64,000 bases of DNA. It comes from Opitutia bacterium UBA4506. Its GTDB lineage: Bacteria; Verrucomicrobiota; Verrucomicrobiia; Opitutales; Puniceicoccaceae. Numbering within the stretch: the first letter of the stretch is position 1; every line of letters starts with the position of its first letter. The notes beneath the pieces are model-generated. The model had not been told where the DNA came from and made no database searches. It was given only the letters and a program-made list of their open reading frames with translations. Of this stretch, positions 53,740-62,573 are shown one piece after another. Both the position numbers and the translations under genes were made by a program. Location: positions 5,833-69,832 of the forward strand of contig DGMY01000060.1 in NCBI GenBank assembly GCA_002388665.1, written 5' to 3'.

Positions 53740-53768
53740 ACCTTTCCCCGGGGATTTCGGGGAAAGGT
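53740..53768 (+). terminator. Perfect 11-bp stem-loop
   Basis: ACCTTTCCCCG (53740-53750) and CGGGGAAAGGT (53758-53768) are perfect complements around a 7-base loop, 22 bases after the BCCT stop. No T-run follows on either strand, so a simple intrinsic terminator is not proven. It may be a terminator with weak tail, an mRNA stabiliser or an attenuator before the DUF3147-like gene. Confidence 0.5.
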
Positions 53769-53805
53769 TGACTCGGCCCCAACGGTCGAAAATCTGGGCT
53801 GTGCT

Positions 53806-54153
53806 ATGATCTATGTGATCCTCAAAGTTGCGCTCTCCGCTATCCTCATCGTTGCGATCAGCGAGGTGGCAAAGCGCTCGTCCGTATTCGGCGCACTAAT
53901 CGCCTCCCTGCCGCTGACGTCCCTGCTCGCCCTGATCTGGCTCTATCTCGATACAGGTGACAGCCAAAAGGTGGGTGCGCTGGCATCCGACATTCTCTGG
54001 CTGGTCATTCCTTCCCTCCTTTTCTTCATCGCCCTTCCCGTTCTGCTCAAAGGTGGCCTCTCGTTCTGGTGGTCCCTCCTCTTTGCCTCTTTGCTCACCA
54101 TCGCGGGCTACGGCCTCACAACCTGGATCATCAGTCGACTTTCGAAGGGCTAA
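53806..54153 (+). CDS. Small membrane protein, DUF3147-like
   Basis: 115 residues with four hydrophobic segments. SEVAKRSSVFGALIASLPLT is the conserved part of the DUF3147 family; function is unknown, often beside transporter genes. ATG at 53806; a longer frame to 53731 crosses the stem-loop and is not favoured. It lies downstream of the BCCT gene in the same direction. A convergent photolyase gene ends 36 bases away. Confidence 0.78.
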   Translation: MIYVILKVALSAILIVAISEVAKRSSVFGALIASLPLTSLLALIWLYLDTGDSQKVGALASDILWLVIPSLLFFIALPVLLKGGLSFWWSLLFASLLTIAGYGLTTWIISRLSKG

Positions 54154-54188
54154 ATTCCACTGCGGAAAAGGTGCACCCGAAAGGCACC

Positions 54189-55616
54189 CTACCCTTTGAC
54201 TTTCTCAAATGCAGCCAAAGCCCTCTCCCTCCCTTTCTTGTGGTCAATAATGGGATGAGGGTAATTTTCCCCTAACCGGACTCCTGATTCCGCAAGCACT
54301 CCCTCGGAGGCTTCCCAGGGCTCGTGGATGTATTTAGCCGGGAGGTTCGCCAATTCCGGCACATAACGCCGAACATACGCTCCCTGCGGATCAAACTTCT
54401 TGCCTTGGGTCATCGGATTGAACACCCGAAAATAAGGAGCCGCATCTGCGCCGCATCCCCCGGCCCATTGCCAGCCGAGCGTATTCGAAGCTAGATCCGC
54501 ATCCACTAAACAATCCCAAAACCAGCGAGCCCCATCTACCCACGAATGCAAGAGATGCTTGACCAGGAAAGAGCCCACCACCATCCGGACGCGATTGTGC
54601 ATCCAGCCTTCCTCCCAAAGCTGCCTCATCCCGGCGTCTACAATAGGATAACCGGTTTGGCCGCCCTTCCATGATTCGAGCGTGTCGCTATCCTGAATCC
54701 AAGGAAAGTTCTCATACTTCTCCCGGAGGGGTGCCCCGGGCGTATGTGGGAAATGATAGAGAACGTGGTAAGCAAACTCTCTCCACCCAATCTCTTTCAA
54801 AAACACCTGAGCGCCCTGCCCGTCCGCCATCCCCGTTGCCTCAACCGCTTGCCAGATTTGGCGCGGCCCAATGAGCCCCCAACGCAGATAGGGGGAGAGC
54901 CGGGAGGTTCCCGTGCGCGAAGGAATATCCCGGGCCTGTTCGTATTCTTCCAGTCCGTGCTGAAGGAAGTCAGCGAGAGCTCGCTCCCCCGCCCCCTCCC
55001 CCGGCTCCCACTGGGCCGCGACTTTCCCTCCCCATGGGTGATCCGGGAGCAACCCAAGTTTGTCGAGCGGGACACTCTCCGGCGATGATTCCGGTCGTCG
55101 CAGCGAACGCAAATCCACCTCCAACGGTTCCTTTTTCAGTACCGATTTGGCTCGATTCCAGAACGGTGTAAAAACCTGGAAGGGTCGGCCTTGCTGCGTC
55201 GTAACTTCCCAAGGCTCGACTAGTAGGCTCGAGTTAAAACTCTCCGCAATCACTCCGCCCTCCCGCAAGCTGCGTTTGATCTCAGAATCGCGCTTCACCA
55301 ATGCCGGTTCATACCGCCGGTTCCAATAGACTCGCTCCGCCTTGGTTTCCTTCAAGAGAAGCTCCAATTCCGCCTCACAGCGACCAGTCCGCAAGACCAG
55401 CGGTAACCCATGTTCTTCCAGACTCCTCTTTAGAGAGAGTAACGATCCATGCAGAAACACTTGGGACGCAGATCCAATTTCCCATGACCCCAGACTCTCC
55501 TGGTCCCAGATGAACACGGGAATAACGGTACAACCACTCTCCAGTGCCGCCGCAAAGGCAGCATTGTCCCGAATCCGCAGATCATACTGAAACCAAAGAA
55601 GTACTGAATTCTTCAC
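54189..55616 (-). CDS. phrB: Deoxyribodipyrimidine photolyase (CPD, class I)
   Basis: 475 residues, GTG start. The N-terminal alpha/beta domain (VLLWFQYDLRIRDNAA) binds the antenna chromophore; the C-terminal helical FAD domain has TSRLSPYLRWGLIGPRQIW, GWREFAYHVLYH, WKGGQTGYPIVDAGMRQLW, NRVRMVVGSFLVKHL and DADLASNTLGWQWAGG. The NTLGWQW region lines the FAD site. It repairs UV-induced cyclobutane dimers with blue light. Confidence 0.95.
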   Translation of the reverse strand: MKNSVLLWFQYDLRIRDNAAFAAALESGCTVIPVFIWDQESLGSWEIGSASQVFLHGSLLSLKRSLEEHGLPLVLRTGRCEAELELLLKETKAERVYWNRRYEPALVKRDSEIKRSLREGGVIAESFNSSLLVEPWEVTTQQGRPFQVFTPFWNRAKSVLKKEPLEVDLRSLRRPESSPESVPLDKLGLLPDHPWGGKVAAQWEPGEGAGERALADFLQHGLEEYEQARDIPSRTGTSRLSPYLRWGLIGPRQIWQAVEATGMADGQGAQVFLKEIGWREFAYHVLYHFPHTPGAPLREKYENFPWIQDSDTLESWKGGQTGYPIVDAGMRQLWEEGWMHNRVRMVVGSFLVKHLLHSWVDGARWFWDCLVDADLASNTLGWQWAGGCGADAAPYFRVFNPMTQGKKFDPQGAYVRRYVPELANLPAKYIHEPWEASEGVLAESGVRLGENYPHPIIDHKKGRERALAAFEKVKG

Positions 55617-55888
55617 AACCTATTCTCTCCAACTTATCGCATTTTTCAATCAGGAGGCTAATTAGATCAACGAGACGCTCAAGCACTGCCGCCTACACGA
55701 GATCCACCACTCACTCTGCGTTAACATTTTATCAAAATTTTCCAACCCGCAACAGCGCGCCCATTCATCATTGTATACATCGACTTGGCGAGGTTCTATG
55801 TATTGTCCGATCAATGACTGCCTATCCCAAAGAATCAGTTGCCTTTACCCTCGATCGGCGCAGGAATAGCCGTGAACGAGATCAGGAC
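55617..55888. other. Intergenic region between photolyase and response regulator
   Basis: About 270 bases. The open frame of the response regulator extends back into it, and an in-frame ATG at 55814 gives 25 extra residues, so part may be coding. A TATACA at about 55770 could be a -10 box for the rightward gene, but no matching -35 stands out. It should also hold the leftward photolyase promoter. No repeat or RNA structure is evident. Confidence 0.35.
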
Positions 55889-56305
55889 ATGCCACGCCAA
55901 AAACATACGGTGACCAAATCATTTTCAAATTTACGGGTTCTCATAGTCGACGACCTTCCCACCAATCGGAAAGTCCTCCAACTCCTCGTAAAAAAATTTG
56001 GCGCCCAAACTCAATCCTGCTCCAGCGGAGAAGAAGCCCTGGAGTTGCTCTCGTCTGAAGAATTTGACCTCATTCTGCTCGATTTACACATGCCTACAAT
56101 GAGTGGATTTGAGGTGGGTGAACGCATCGTCGCGAGCCGCAGCGGCAAGCTGCCCTTCCTAGTCGCACAAACGGCCGACGAAACCGTTCAGGCCTGCGAT
56201 CGCACTCGCGAAATTGGTTTTGATGCTCACCTGACTAAGCCTATCCGCCCAGTCAAAGTTTCCGAGATTCTCGAAAGAATTAACGATCTTTCGGCCTCAA
56301 TCTAG
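55889..56305 (+). CDS. Single-domain response regulator (receiver)
   Basis: 138 residues, receiver domain only. Asp21/Asp22 (VDD), phospho-acceptor Asp65 (LLDLHMP), Thr95 (AQT) and Lys117 (TKP) are all present, so it should be phosphorylated normally. There is no output domain, as in CheY/Spo0F-type proteins. ATG at 55889 (AGGA just before it) is the default; ATG 55814 would give 163 residues. No kinase gene is adjacent; a hybrid kinase with decayed receivers lies 4 kb away (60320-62506) and is a possible partner. Confidence 0.85.
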   Translation: MPRQKHTVTKSFSNLRVLIVDDLPTNRKVLQLLVKKFGAQTQSCSSGEEALELLSSEEFDLILLDLHMPTMSGFEVGERIVASRSGKLPFLVAQTADETVQACDRTREIGFDAHLTKPIRPVKVSEILERINDLSASI

Positions 56306-56322
56306 AGGTCAGCTCTTCTCGA

Positions 56323-57060
56323 TCACCACTGATCGGGAAACTGCTTGTGCATCTGAGCCGTCGGAAAATACTTCCCCGGGCACACAGTGTGGTTCTTCCC
56401 GTCAATCTCCCGGTGAACCGCAAACTTGGTTTGGTTGGGGATCAACTCCCTTAAATAAGTTCCCAGAGAATTGAGCGCCGCCAATTGCCGAGCAGTCGGG
56501 CGCGTGTTCTGAAAGTTGCCCACGAGGCAAATCCCCACTCCTTGGTTGTTCACCTTCGAACTCTTAACGTGCCCGCCGTTCAACTGCCGATCCCAACGAG
56601 GACCAATCTCGATCTCTCCGTCACCGGACTTCGTTCCGTTCCCGATAACAAAGTGATAGGCCAACCCGTTCTTCATTCCCACTTTGTTCAGGTGGTAGTT
56701 GCCGTAAATTTCTGCATTACCCGTCGCCACTCCGGAATGGTGCACCACGATGTAGCGCCACGTGCGAAGCCCGCCGCGCTTTGGCTCCGACACCCGCCGT
56801 ACTTCCGAAAGCATATTATCTCCCGCAACTGTAGGCAATCGAAGGACCTGCCCTACCCGGATCAGATCTCCCTGAATCCCATTGTCAAAGCGAAGTGCTT
56901 GCACCGAGGTCCCATACATCTTGGCGATCCCGGATAAAGTGTCCCCTTTGCGCACCGTATAAGTCCCTCCAGACGAAGCAAGCACCCTGAGCGGCCACAA
57001 GCCAAGCGTGCCGGTAGCAATACCGGATCCAACCAATTGGCAAAAGCGTCGACGATCCAT
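56323..57060 (-). CDS. Tat-exported LysM N-acetylmuramoyl-L-alanine amidase
   Basis: 245 residues. MDRRRFCQLVGSG followed by a hydrophobic stretch is a Tat signal. A LysM domain (34-76, YTVRKGDTLSGIAKMYG) binds peptidoglycan; an Amidase_2/PGRP-type domain (about 98-235) has candidate zinc ligands His107 (VVHHSG), His216 (VHREID) and Cys227 (CPGK). It would cut the bond between MurNAc and the peptide in the periplasm, for recycling or remodelling. ATG at 57060 was chosen; the frame opens to 57201 without a signal. Confidence 0.88.
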   Translation of the reverse strand: MDRRRFCQLVGSGIATGTLGLWPLRVLASSGGTYTVRKGDTLSGIAKMYGTSVQALRFDNGIQGDLIRVGQVLRLPTVAGDNMLSEVRRVSEPKRGGLRTWRYIVVHHSGVATGNAEIYGNYHLNKVGMKNGLAYHFVIGNGTKSGDGEIEIGPRWDRQLNGGHVKSSKVNNQGVGICLVGNFQNTRPTARQLAALNSLGTYLRELIPNQTKFAVHREIDGKNHTVCPGKYFPTAQMHKQFPDQW

Positions 57061-57225
57061 CACAGTAGTATCTCCAACATAAATTCGGCCTTTTCTCAAG
57101 CAAGGAACGACTCCCCGCAATTTTAAGTTCTCAGCGTTATATTGATTGACGGGAATAGGACTTAGACGCCCTCTATTTGAGTTCCACTTTGCCAAATCCA
57201 AACTTCCTGTCAGCTTGTACGGTTT

Positions 57226-58008
57226 ATGACGCTACACTGGCACACAGAACCATTTCTCCTCATCGGCCTCCTCCTACCGGCGTGGATCTATGCTCTCTGG
57301 ATCGGCCCGTTCCGCCCCACAGGGGTCCATTGTTCGGCTCCAAGGGTGATTTGCTTCTACGCGGCGCTAGCGATTTCCTACCTGGCGGTAGGCTCACCTT
57401 TGGACCAGATCGGCGAGGACTATTTATTTTCCGCTCATATGGTCCAGCATCTCATCCTGATGTATGTGACCCCCGTTCTTTTTGTAATCGGAATGCCAGC
57501 CGATCTCACCGATATTTTTCTCCGCAGGCATCCCCTTCTCGTAAAAACGCTTAAAAGGCTGCTGAACCCTGTCGTCACGGGATTGATTTTTACTCTATCA
57601 TTCAGCCTCTGGCATGTCCCCACTCTCTATGAAGCGGCCTTGGCCAACAAAACTATTCATATTCTCGAGCACCTGACGATATGGCTTCCTTCGCTCGGAG
57701 TCGCATGGAACTTGTTTTCTTCCTCAAAGGTTCTCCCACCGGTTTCCTATCCCGGCCGCCTACTGATGCTGTTTATCCTGATGATCGCCCAGCTCCCGGT
57801 TTTTGGGATCCTCACCATGTCGGGTAGAGTCCTCTACCCCACCTACGAATGGGCCCCGCGAATCATCGACCTCAGTCCGATCGATGACCAGGTTCTCGGA
57901 GGTCTGTTGATGAAAGTAGGAGGAATGCTTTTCGTTTTGCCAATTTTTGGATACTGTTTCTTTCAATGGTCGAAATTGACACAATCCGACGATCCGGAGA
58001 TGGAATAA
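57226..58008 (+). CDS. ctaG: CtaG-like cytochrome c oxidase assembly protein
   Basis: 260 residues, seven hydrophobic segments. HMVQHLILMYVTPVLFVIG, WHVPTLYEAAL and HILEHLTIWLP hold the conserved histidines of the caa3-type CtaG family (PF09678). It helps insert copper into the oxidase. No oxidase subunit gene is in the window. It overlaps the DUF983 gene by 43 bases. Confidence 0.88.
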   Translation: MTLHWHTEPFLLIGLLLPAWIYALWIGPFRPTGVHCSAPRVICFYAALAISYLAVGSPLDQIGEDYLFSAHMVQHLILMYVTPVLFVIGMPADLTDIFLRRHPLLVKTLKRLLNPVVTGLIFTLSFSLWHVPTLYEAALANKTIHILEHLTIWLPSLGVAWNLFSSSKVLPPVSYPGRLLMLFILMIAQLPVFGILTMSGRVLYPTYEWAPRIIDLSPIDDQVLGGLLMKVGGMLFVLPIFGYCFFQWSKLTQSDDPEME

Positions 58009-58436
58009 GCTCTGACCCTGACCGAAAGGTAGCTGCACGGCGCTGTCTTTCCGGGCTATGCCCCCGCTGCGGGGGCCCGGGTCTGTTCAATGGAGATTCA
58101 ACCTCTCCAGCGTCAATGCCCCGTTGGGGCTTCCGCCTCGCCAAAGAATGCCCCTACTGCGGGCTGCGCTTTCAGGAGGAGAGCGGGGTCACTCTTGGCA
58201 CCACGGTTGTTGGATACGTTCTCGTCGTGCTCCTTGTCGTTGTTCCTCTCTTGATCGCAACTGCATTTGACTGGATCCCCTCTTGGATTGCCATCACGGC
58301 TGGCGTTATCGCCTCTTTTGGCTTACCCGTTCTACTCTATCCATTCCTTCTCCGAGTCACTTTAGCGACTTGGTTTGGATTTCACCCCGATGCATTCAAT
58401 CAACCCGAAGAGCCCAATGAATCGCCCTATTCCTGA
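57966..58436 (+). CDS. DUF983 zinc-ribbon membrane protein
   Basis: 156 residues. CPRCGG (about 32-37) and CPYCGL (about 62-67) form a zinc ribbon; two membrane helices follow. DUF983 proteins commonly lie beside cytochrome oxidase assembly genes, and here it follows ctaG in the same direction. The start at 57966 lies inside ctaG; no later Met gives the first CxxC pair, so it is kept, though a GTG/TTG start is possible. Confidence 0.8.
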   Translation: MVEIDTIRRSGDGISSDPDRKVAARRCLSGLCPRCGGPGLFNGDSTSPASMPRWGFRLAKECPYCGLRFQEESGVTLGTTVVGYVLVVLLVVVPLLIATAFDWIPSWIAITAGVIASFGLPVLLYPFLLRVTLATWFGFHPDAFNQPEEPNESPYS

Positions 58437-58968
58437 GGTACTCGATCACCAGAGTTTGAAAGGTATTTTGTTCCTTTCTTTCTTCGGGACCTTGATCACC
58501 GCCAAGTGCTCAGCGTCGGAAGCGGCTCGGCTCTATTATCAGTTTTCCATCGATTCCGGCATCTTCATTTGGCTACCTTCGCTCATTCTGGGAGGCTTGG
58601 TCTGTCTCCTCTATATCGCCGGCCCCGGATCAGCTTTCCATCCCTACTGGCGCTCAAAGCAGTTTCTCCTACCCGCCGCAATGATCTGGGTAACAGTCGC
58701 ATTCAGTATCGTCCTACAGCTTCCTTCTGTAGTCGTCCCCGCCATGATTTCCGGGGTTCTCGCGATGGCCTCGTTTACTCTAGGCCATTTCTATCGGTTG
58801 ATTCCCGTTAAATTTCTGTCCGCTATCTGGGTTTTCGTCGCCTTGATCTGCCTCTTTTCCTCGAATACAAAGGCATACGGTCTTTTAGCGGCCTTTCTGG
58901 TAATCGCCGGAGCCGTTCCTTGCGGGATTGCCTATCTCAAGATGGGGAAAACCACCCGAGATCGGTAA
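58417..58968 (+). CDS. Six-helix membrane protein of unknown function
   Basis: 183 residues with five to six hydrophobic segments and a short basic C-terminus. I recognise no family. It overlaps the DUF983 gene by 20 bases and is likely in the same operon with ctaG, so a respiratory assembly role is a guess by context. ATG 58375 is in frame but lies deeper inside DUF983. It ends 43 bases before the sufS stop; no terminator is apparent between the convergent genes. Confidence 0.65.
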   Translation: MNRPIPEVLDHQSLKGILFLSFFGTLITAKCSASEAARLYYQFSIDSGIFIWLPSLILGGLVCLLYIAGPGSAFHPYWRSKQFLLPAAMIWVTVAFSIVLQLPSVVVPAMISGVLAMASFTLGHFYRLIPVKFLSAIWVFVALICLFSSNTKAYGLLAAFLVIAGAVPCGIAYLKMGKTTRDR

Positions 58969-59011
58969 TCTCTGCGGACAGTTTCGTCGCCACACCCTCG
59001 AGATCTGACCG

Positions 59012-60253
59012 CTACCGCAGCAGCTCCACCGTACGACGGAGGCTTTCTAAGAAGACATCGACTTCCTCAAAGGTGTTGTAGAAAGCAAAGGAGGCTCGAG
59101 TAGTCGCGCTCAGTCCGAGATGCTCCCAAAGCGGCATGGTGCAGTGATGACCTGCTCGGACAGCCACTCCGTCCCGGTCCAGGAAGGTAGCAAGGTCGTG
59201 CGGATGAACTCCATCAATCACAAAAGAAGCTACGGCCACTTTGTGCTCGGCCTCTCCAATGATCCGAAGGCCCTCAATCTCCTTCATTCCGCAAGAAGCG
59301 CGATCCAACAGCATGGCTTCATGCTGCTCCGCCCCCGAGGGTCCCACTCTCTCAACGTAACGAATAGCCTCCGCTAATCCGATGGCTCCAGCGATGTGTG
59401 GAGTTCCCGCTTCAAAGCGTGCGGGTGGGCTCGCGAAGGTTGTTCCCGAGAAGGAAACTCTTTCAATCATATCTCCCCCACCTTGGTAGGGAGGCATTTT
59501 CTCCAGAAGCTCCGCTTTCCCAAACAATACTCCAATACCTGTCGGCCCAAAAAGTTTGTGCCCTGAGAACGCGTAAAAATCGCAATCGAGTTCTTGGACA
59601 TTCACACGAAAATGAGGAACCGCCTGTGCCCCGTCCAACAGAACCGGAATCCCCTTTTCTTTGGCCTCTGCGACCAACTCCTTCACCGGATTGATCGTCC
59701 CCAACGAGTTTGAGACATGGGAGAGAGCCACCATTCCCACGTTCCCTTTCAACGCTTCACTGAAATCGTCCCGATCCAATTCACCGTTGCGGGAAATCAA
59801 CACGGGTCGGATCCGCAAGCCCAGTTTCTTTGCAACGATCTGCCACGGAACAATATTTGCATGATGCTCCATTACGGTCAGGACAATCGAAGAACCCGTT
59901 GGGACCACTTCCGGAACAAATGTCGCGGCAACTAGATTGATCGATTCAGTCGCGTTTCGAGTGAATACAATCTCATCGGGAGTCGACGCGCCAATGTACG
60001 CGGCGACAGTCGCCCGGGCAGACTCGTAATTAGCCGTAGCCTCCTCGCTCAGAAAATGCAGTCCCCGGTGGATATTCGCATACCCAGTCGAATAGAATTC
60101 TTTAATCCGCTCAATGACCTGGCGCGGCTTCTGTGTGGATGCCGCGTTATCAAAATAAACGAGAGGCTTCCCATACTTTTCGCGCGATAGTATGGGAAAA
60201 TCTGACCGGACCGCCGCTAGATCGAATCCCGGCACTGAAGAAGTTGAAACCAT
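59012..60253 (-). CDS. sufS: Cysteine desulfurase, SufS-type
   Basis: 413 residues, group II. The PLP lysine is Lys233 (SGHKLFGPTG) and the sulfur-carrying cysteine is Cys371 (RAGHHCTMPL), the form found in SufS. VMEHHANIVPWQ and SHVSNSLGTINPV also match. It takes sulfur from cysteine for Fe-S clusters. No sufBCD or sufE gene is next to it, so it stands alone. ATG at 60253 was chosen; a longer frame to 60319 has no support. Confidence 0.95.
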   Translation of the reverse strand: MVSTSSVPGFDLAAVRSDFPILSREKYGKPLVYFDNAASTQKPRQVIERIKEFYSTGYANIHRGLHFLSEEATANYESARATVAAYIGASTPDEIVFTRNATESINLVAATFVPEVVPTGSSIVLTVMEHHANIVPWQIVAKKLGLRIRPVLISRNGELDRDDFSEALKGNVGMVALSHVSNSLGTINPVKELVAEAKEKGIPVLLDGAQAVPHFRVNVQELDCDFYAFSGHKLFGPTGIGVLFGKAELLEKMPPYQGGGDMIERVSFSGTTFASPPARFEAGTPHIAGAIGLAEAIRYVERVGPSGAEQHEAMLLDRASCGMKEIEGLRIIGEAEHKVAVASFVIDGVHPHDLATFLDRDGVAVRAGHHCTMPLWEHLGLSATTRASFAFYNTFEEVDVFLESLRRTVELLR

Positions 60254-60319
60254 AGTCACATGGAAATGGCATTTAGCCCGAAATGCAACGCGCCCGAATC
60301 GGAAGCGCTCTTTTTTCAA

Positions 60320-62506
60320 CTAAGCCTGATGAGAGGCCAGAACCTCTCGAAGCAGGTGCCAACGCGTCGGACGACGCAATACCCCGGAGATCAATCCACT
60401 TTGCACGACGTCCTCAAAATTATCCGGCTGAGCACTGCACAGATAAATTGAAAGCGGGTTGACCCAATTCATTTCCTCCGAGTGGAACCGGCGAATCTCT
60501 TCGATGGCCCCTCGATCGAAAGACTGAACCGACTCTTCTCCGACGAAAATTAAATCATAAGGGCGCCGCCGAATCGCTTCCTTCGCCAAGTCCATTCCCT
60601 CGACCCCGTCTGCACGGTATCCAAAGGAGGCGAGGCTCATAACCAGAACCTTCCGGCTAATGGCCTTCTCGTCCACGACCAATATACAAAGCGGATTCTT
60701 CTTCGCAATATGGTGATCTACGTCGGGCTTTTCGACGCGCACTGGCTCCCCTGTATCCTCCCCAATGTTCTTCCAAACCCGAAGATTGCGCGCAATCTCC
60801 CGCTCTCTCAATGGCTTGACCAATCGGCCAATCAGCGAGTCACCCAATGGTCGGAACTCTTCTTCGAAAATCTCCACGGTCCCAACCGCTATCACCGGAG
60901 GTTTCTCGCTTCCTAGATCCGCTAGAATCGAGGTCAACGAATTCATTCCCGCCGGTGGTCTCTCCGACACGTCAAACAGAAGTAATCCACTCCGCTCCAA
61001 CAAAGCGTCCTTGGCAGCCTCCACCGAATCGACCGACACGCACTCTCCTCCGCAGTTGACCAGATACCCCTCCAAGATTTCGCGGATCGGTGCTGATTGG
61101 GAATATACAACAACACGATCTCCCGTGAGATCCGGAAAACGAGGCTCGCCCTCCAGCGGGCCCGATACGTGGGCCAAGAAGGAAAATGAAAATGTAGCGC
61201 CCTCGCCGAGAACAGATTCGGCCTCCACCGTCCCTTCCATAAGAGACACCAGACGGTTTACGATCGCTAAGCCGATCCCTGTGCCTCCATAGCGACGGCG
61301 GTCGGAGGAATCTCCCTGAATGAAGGGATGGAACATTTCGTCCTTTCGGCTCTGGTCAAAACCCTCGCCGGTATCAGTGACTTCGACCCGCAAACCGACC
61401 CAATCAGGATTGTCCTCGATCCCAGGCATGTCCGCTCGTGTCACGCTTACCACGATCTCACCGTTCCTCGTGAACTTAATCGCATTCCCCACCAAATTCG
61501 ATAGGATCTGCTGTAAGCGGGAACTGTCCGAAAGAATCCATCGCGGCACGTCGGGGGCAAAGCGGCACACAACCTCGTTTCCGTTCACAACCGCAGGCCA
61601 AGCATGCACTTCAAGTACACTTTCCACGATATCACGGACAGAGAGAGGTTCCGAAGAGATGGTCAGCCGACCCGACTCAATCTTGGAATAGTCGAGAATG
61701 TCGTCGATGATCTCCCGGAGCCCCTCCGCGCAACTGTCAATTCTCTCGAGCTGCTCCTTCTGCAATTCGGTTAACTCGGAGTCGCGCAATAAATTGGTAA
61801 AGCCAATAATACCATTCATCGGAGTGCGCAATTCGTGGCTCATGACCGACAGGAATTCGCTCTTCGCACGACTAGAGGCCTCAGCCACTTCCTTCGCCTC
61901 ACTCAACTCTACGGTCCGCTCCTCTACTCTGTTCTCCAGAAGAGCCTTGTCCTTCTCAATCTCGCCCCGGAGCCGCAAGTTCTCCAACACGTTCGAAGCT
62001 TCCGATAAGAAAAACGACAACAGGCTTAACTCCGTCTGGACCTCGGAATCGATGTCGGTTTTCAAAAAACCAACGAATACCCCGTGAGTCGTCTTCTGCG
62101 TGTAGAGCCGCTGGAAGATCGCCACTGTTCCAAGATTCGAGTTTGCCAGCGATATGGGTACAAAGCGGCTTTGGCAGACCGCGGACCGGAATCGCTCATT
62201 TACCACTTGCTCCTGCACGAACTGATCGATCGCGTCTTCGTACATCGAAGGCTCGCATTTTCGATGTGTCCAACCGGATTCCTCCAGTCCTCCCAAATAG
62301 AACCCCATCGAGCGGAACATCCCTATTCCATGAAGATACTCTGAGGTGAGGCCAACCACTTCTTCCGGAGTCTCAATTGCCTGCAGCGCATGCTGATAGC
62401 TCTCAAGTACCTGAAAAAGAGACAGGACCGTTTCTGGGCGGGCCAATTCCCGAAGTTCCCGGTGAAGAAGCTGTCCCTGAAGACTAAATGTGTTGGGATC
62501 TACCAT
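60320..62506 (-). CDS. Hybrid sensor histidine kinase with two degenerate receivers
   Basis: 728 residues. Residues 1-180 form a GAF-like sensory region; a coiled coil (about 180-215) leads to the HisKA site His224 (MSHELRTPMNG). The ATPase has Asn341 (NLVGNAIKFT), DTGEG (378-382) and GGTGIG (407-412). Two receiver-like domains follow: the first (about 463-575) lacks the acidic pair, but keeps Asp512 and Lys564; the second (about 606-725) keeps Asp612-Glu613 but has Gly656 where the phospho-Asp should be and Arg712 for Lys. No membrane segment is visible, so it is cytoplasmic. It may pass phosphate to a separate regulator. Confidence 0.88.
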   Translation of the reverse strand: MVDPNTFSLQGQLLHRELRELARPETVLSLFQVLESYQHALQAIETPEEVVGLTSEYLHGIGMFRSMGFYLGGLEESGWTHRKCEPSMYEDAIDQFVQEQVVNERFRSAVCQSRFVPISLANSNLGTVAIFQRLYTQKTTHGVFVGFLKTDIDSEVQTELSLLSFFLSEASNVLENLRLRGEIEKDKALLENRVEERTVELSEAKEVAEASSRAKSEFLSVMSHELRTPMNGIIGFTNLLRDSELTELQKEQLERIDSCAEGLREIIDDILDYSKIESGRLTISSEPLSVRDIVESVLEVHAWPAVVNGNEVVCRFAPDVPRWILSDSSRLQQILSNLVGNAIKFTRNGEIVVSVTRADMPGIEDNPDWVGLRVEVTDTGEGFDQSRKDEMFHPFIQGDSSDRRRYGGTGIGLAIVNRLVSLMEGTVEAESVLGEGATFSFSFLAHVSGPLEGEPRFPDLTGDRVVVYSQSAPIREILEGYLVNCGGECVSVDSVEAAKDALLERSGLLLFDVSERPPAGMNSLTSILADLGSEKPPVIAVGTVEIFEEEFRPLGDSLIGRLVKPLREREIARNLRVWKNIGEDTGEPVRVEKPDVDHHIAKKNPLCILVVDEKAISRKVLVMSLASFGYRADGVEGMDLAKEAIRRRPYDLIFVGEESVQSFDRGAIEEIRRFHSEEMNWVNPLSIYLCSAQPDNFEDVVQSGLISGVLRRPTRWHLLREVLASHQA

Positions 62507-62573
62507 GCAAAAGTGTGGGAGACTCCCCAATTTGGCTTTCGACGCCTAAAATGCAAGTTCCGAACGGCTTAGC

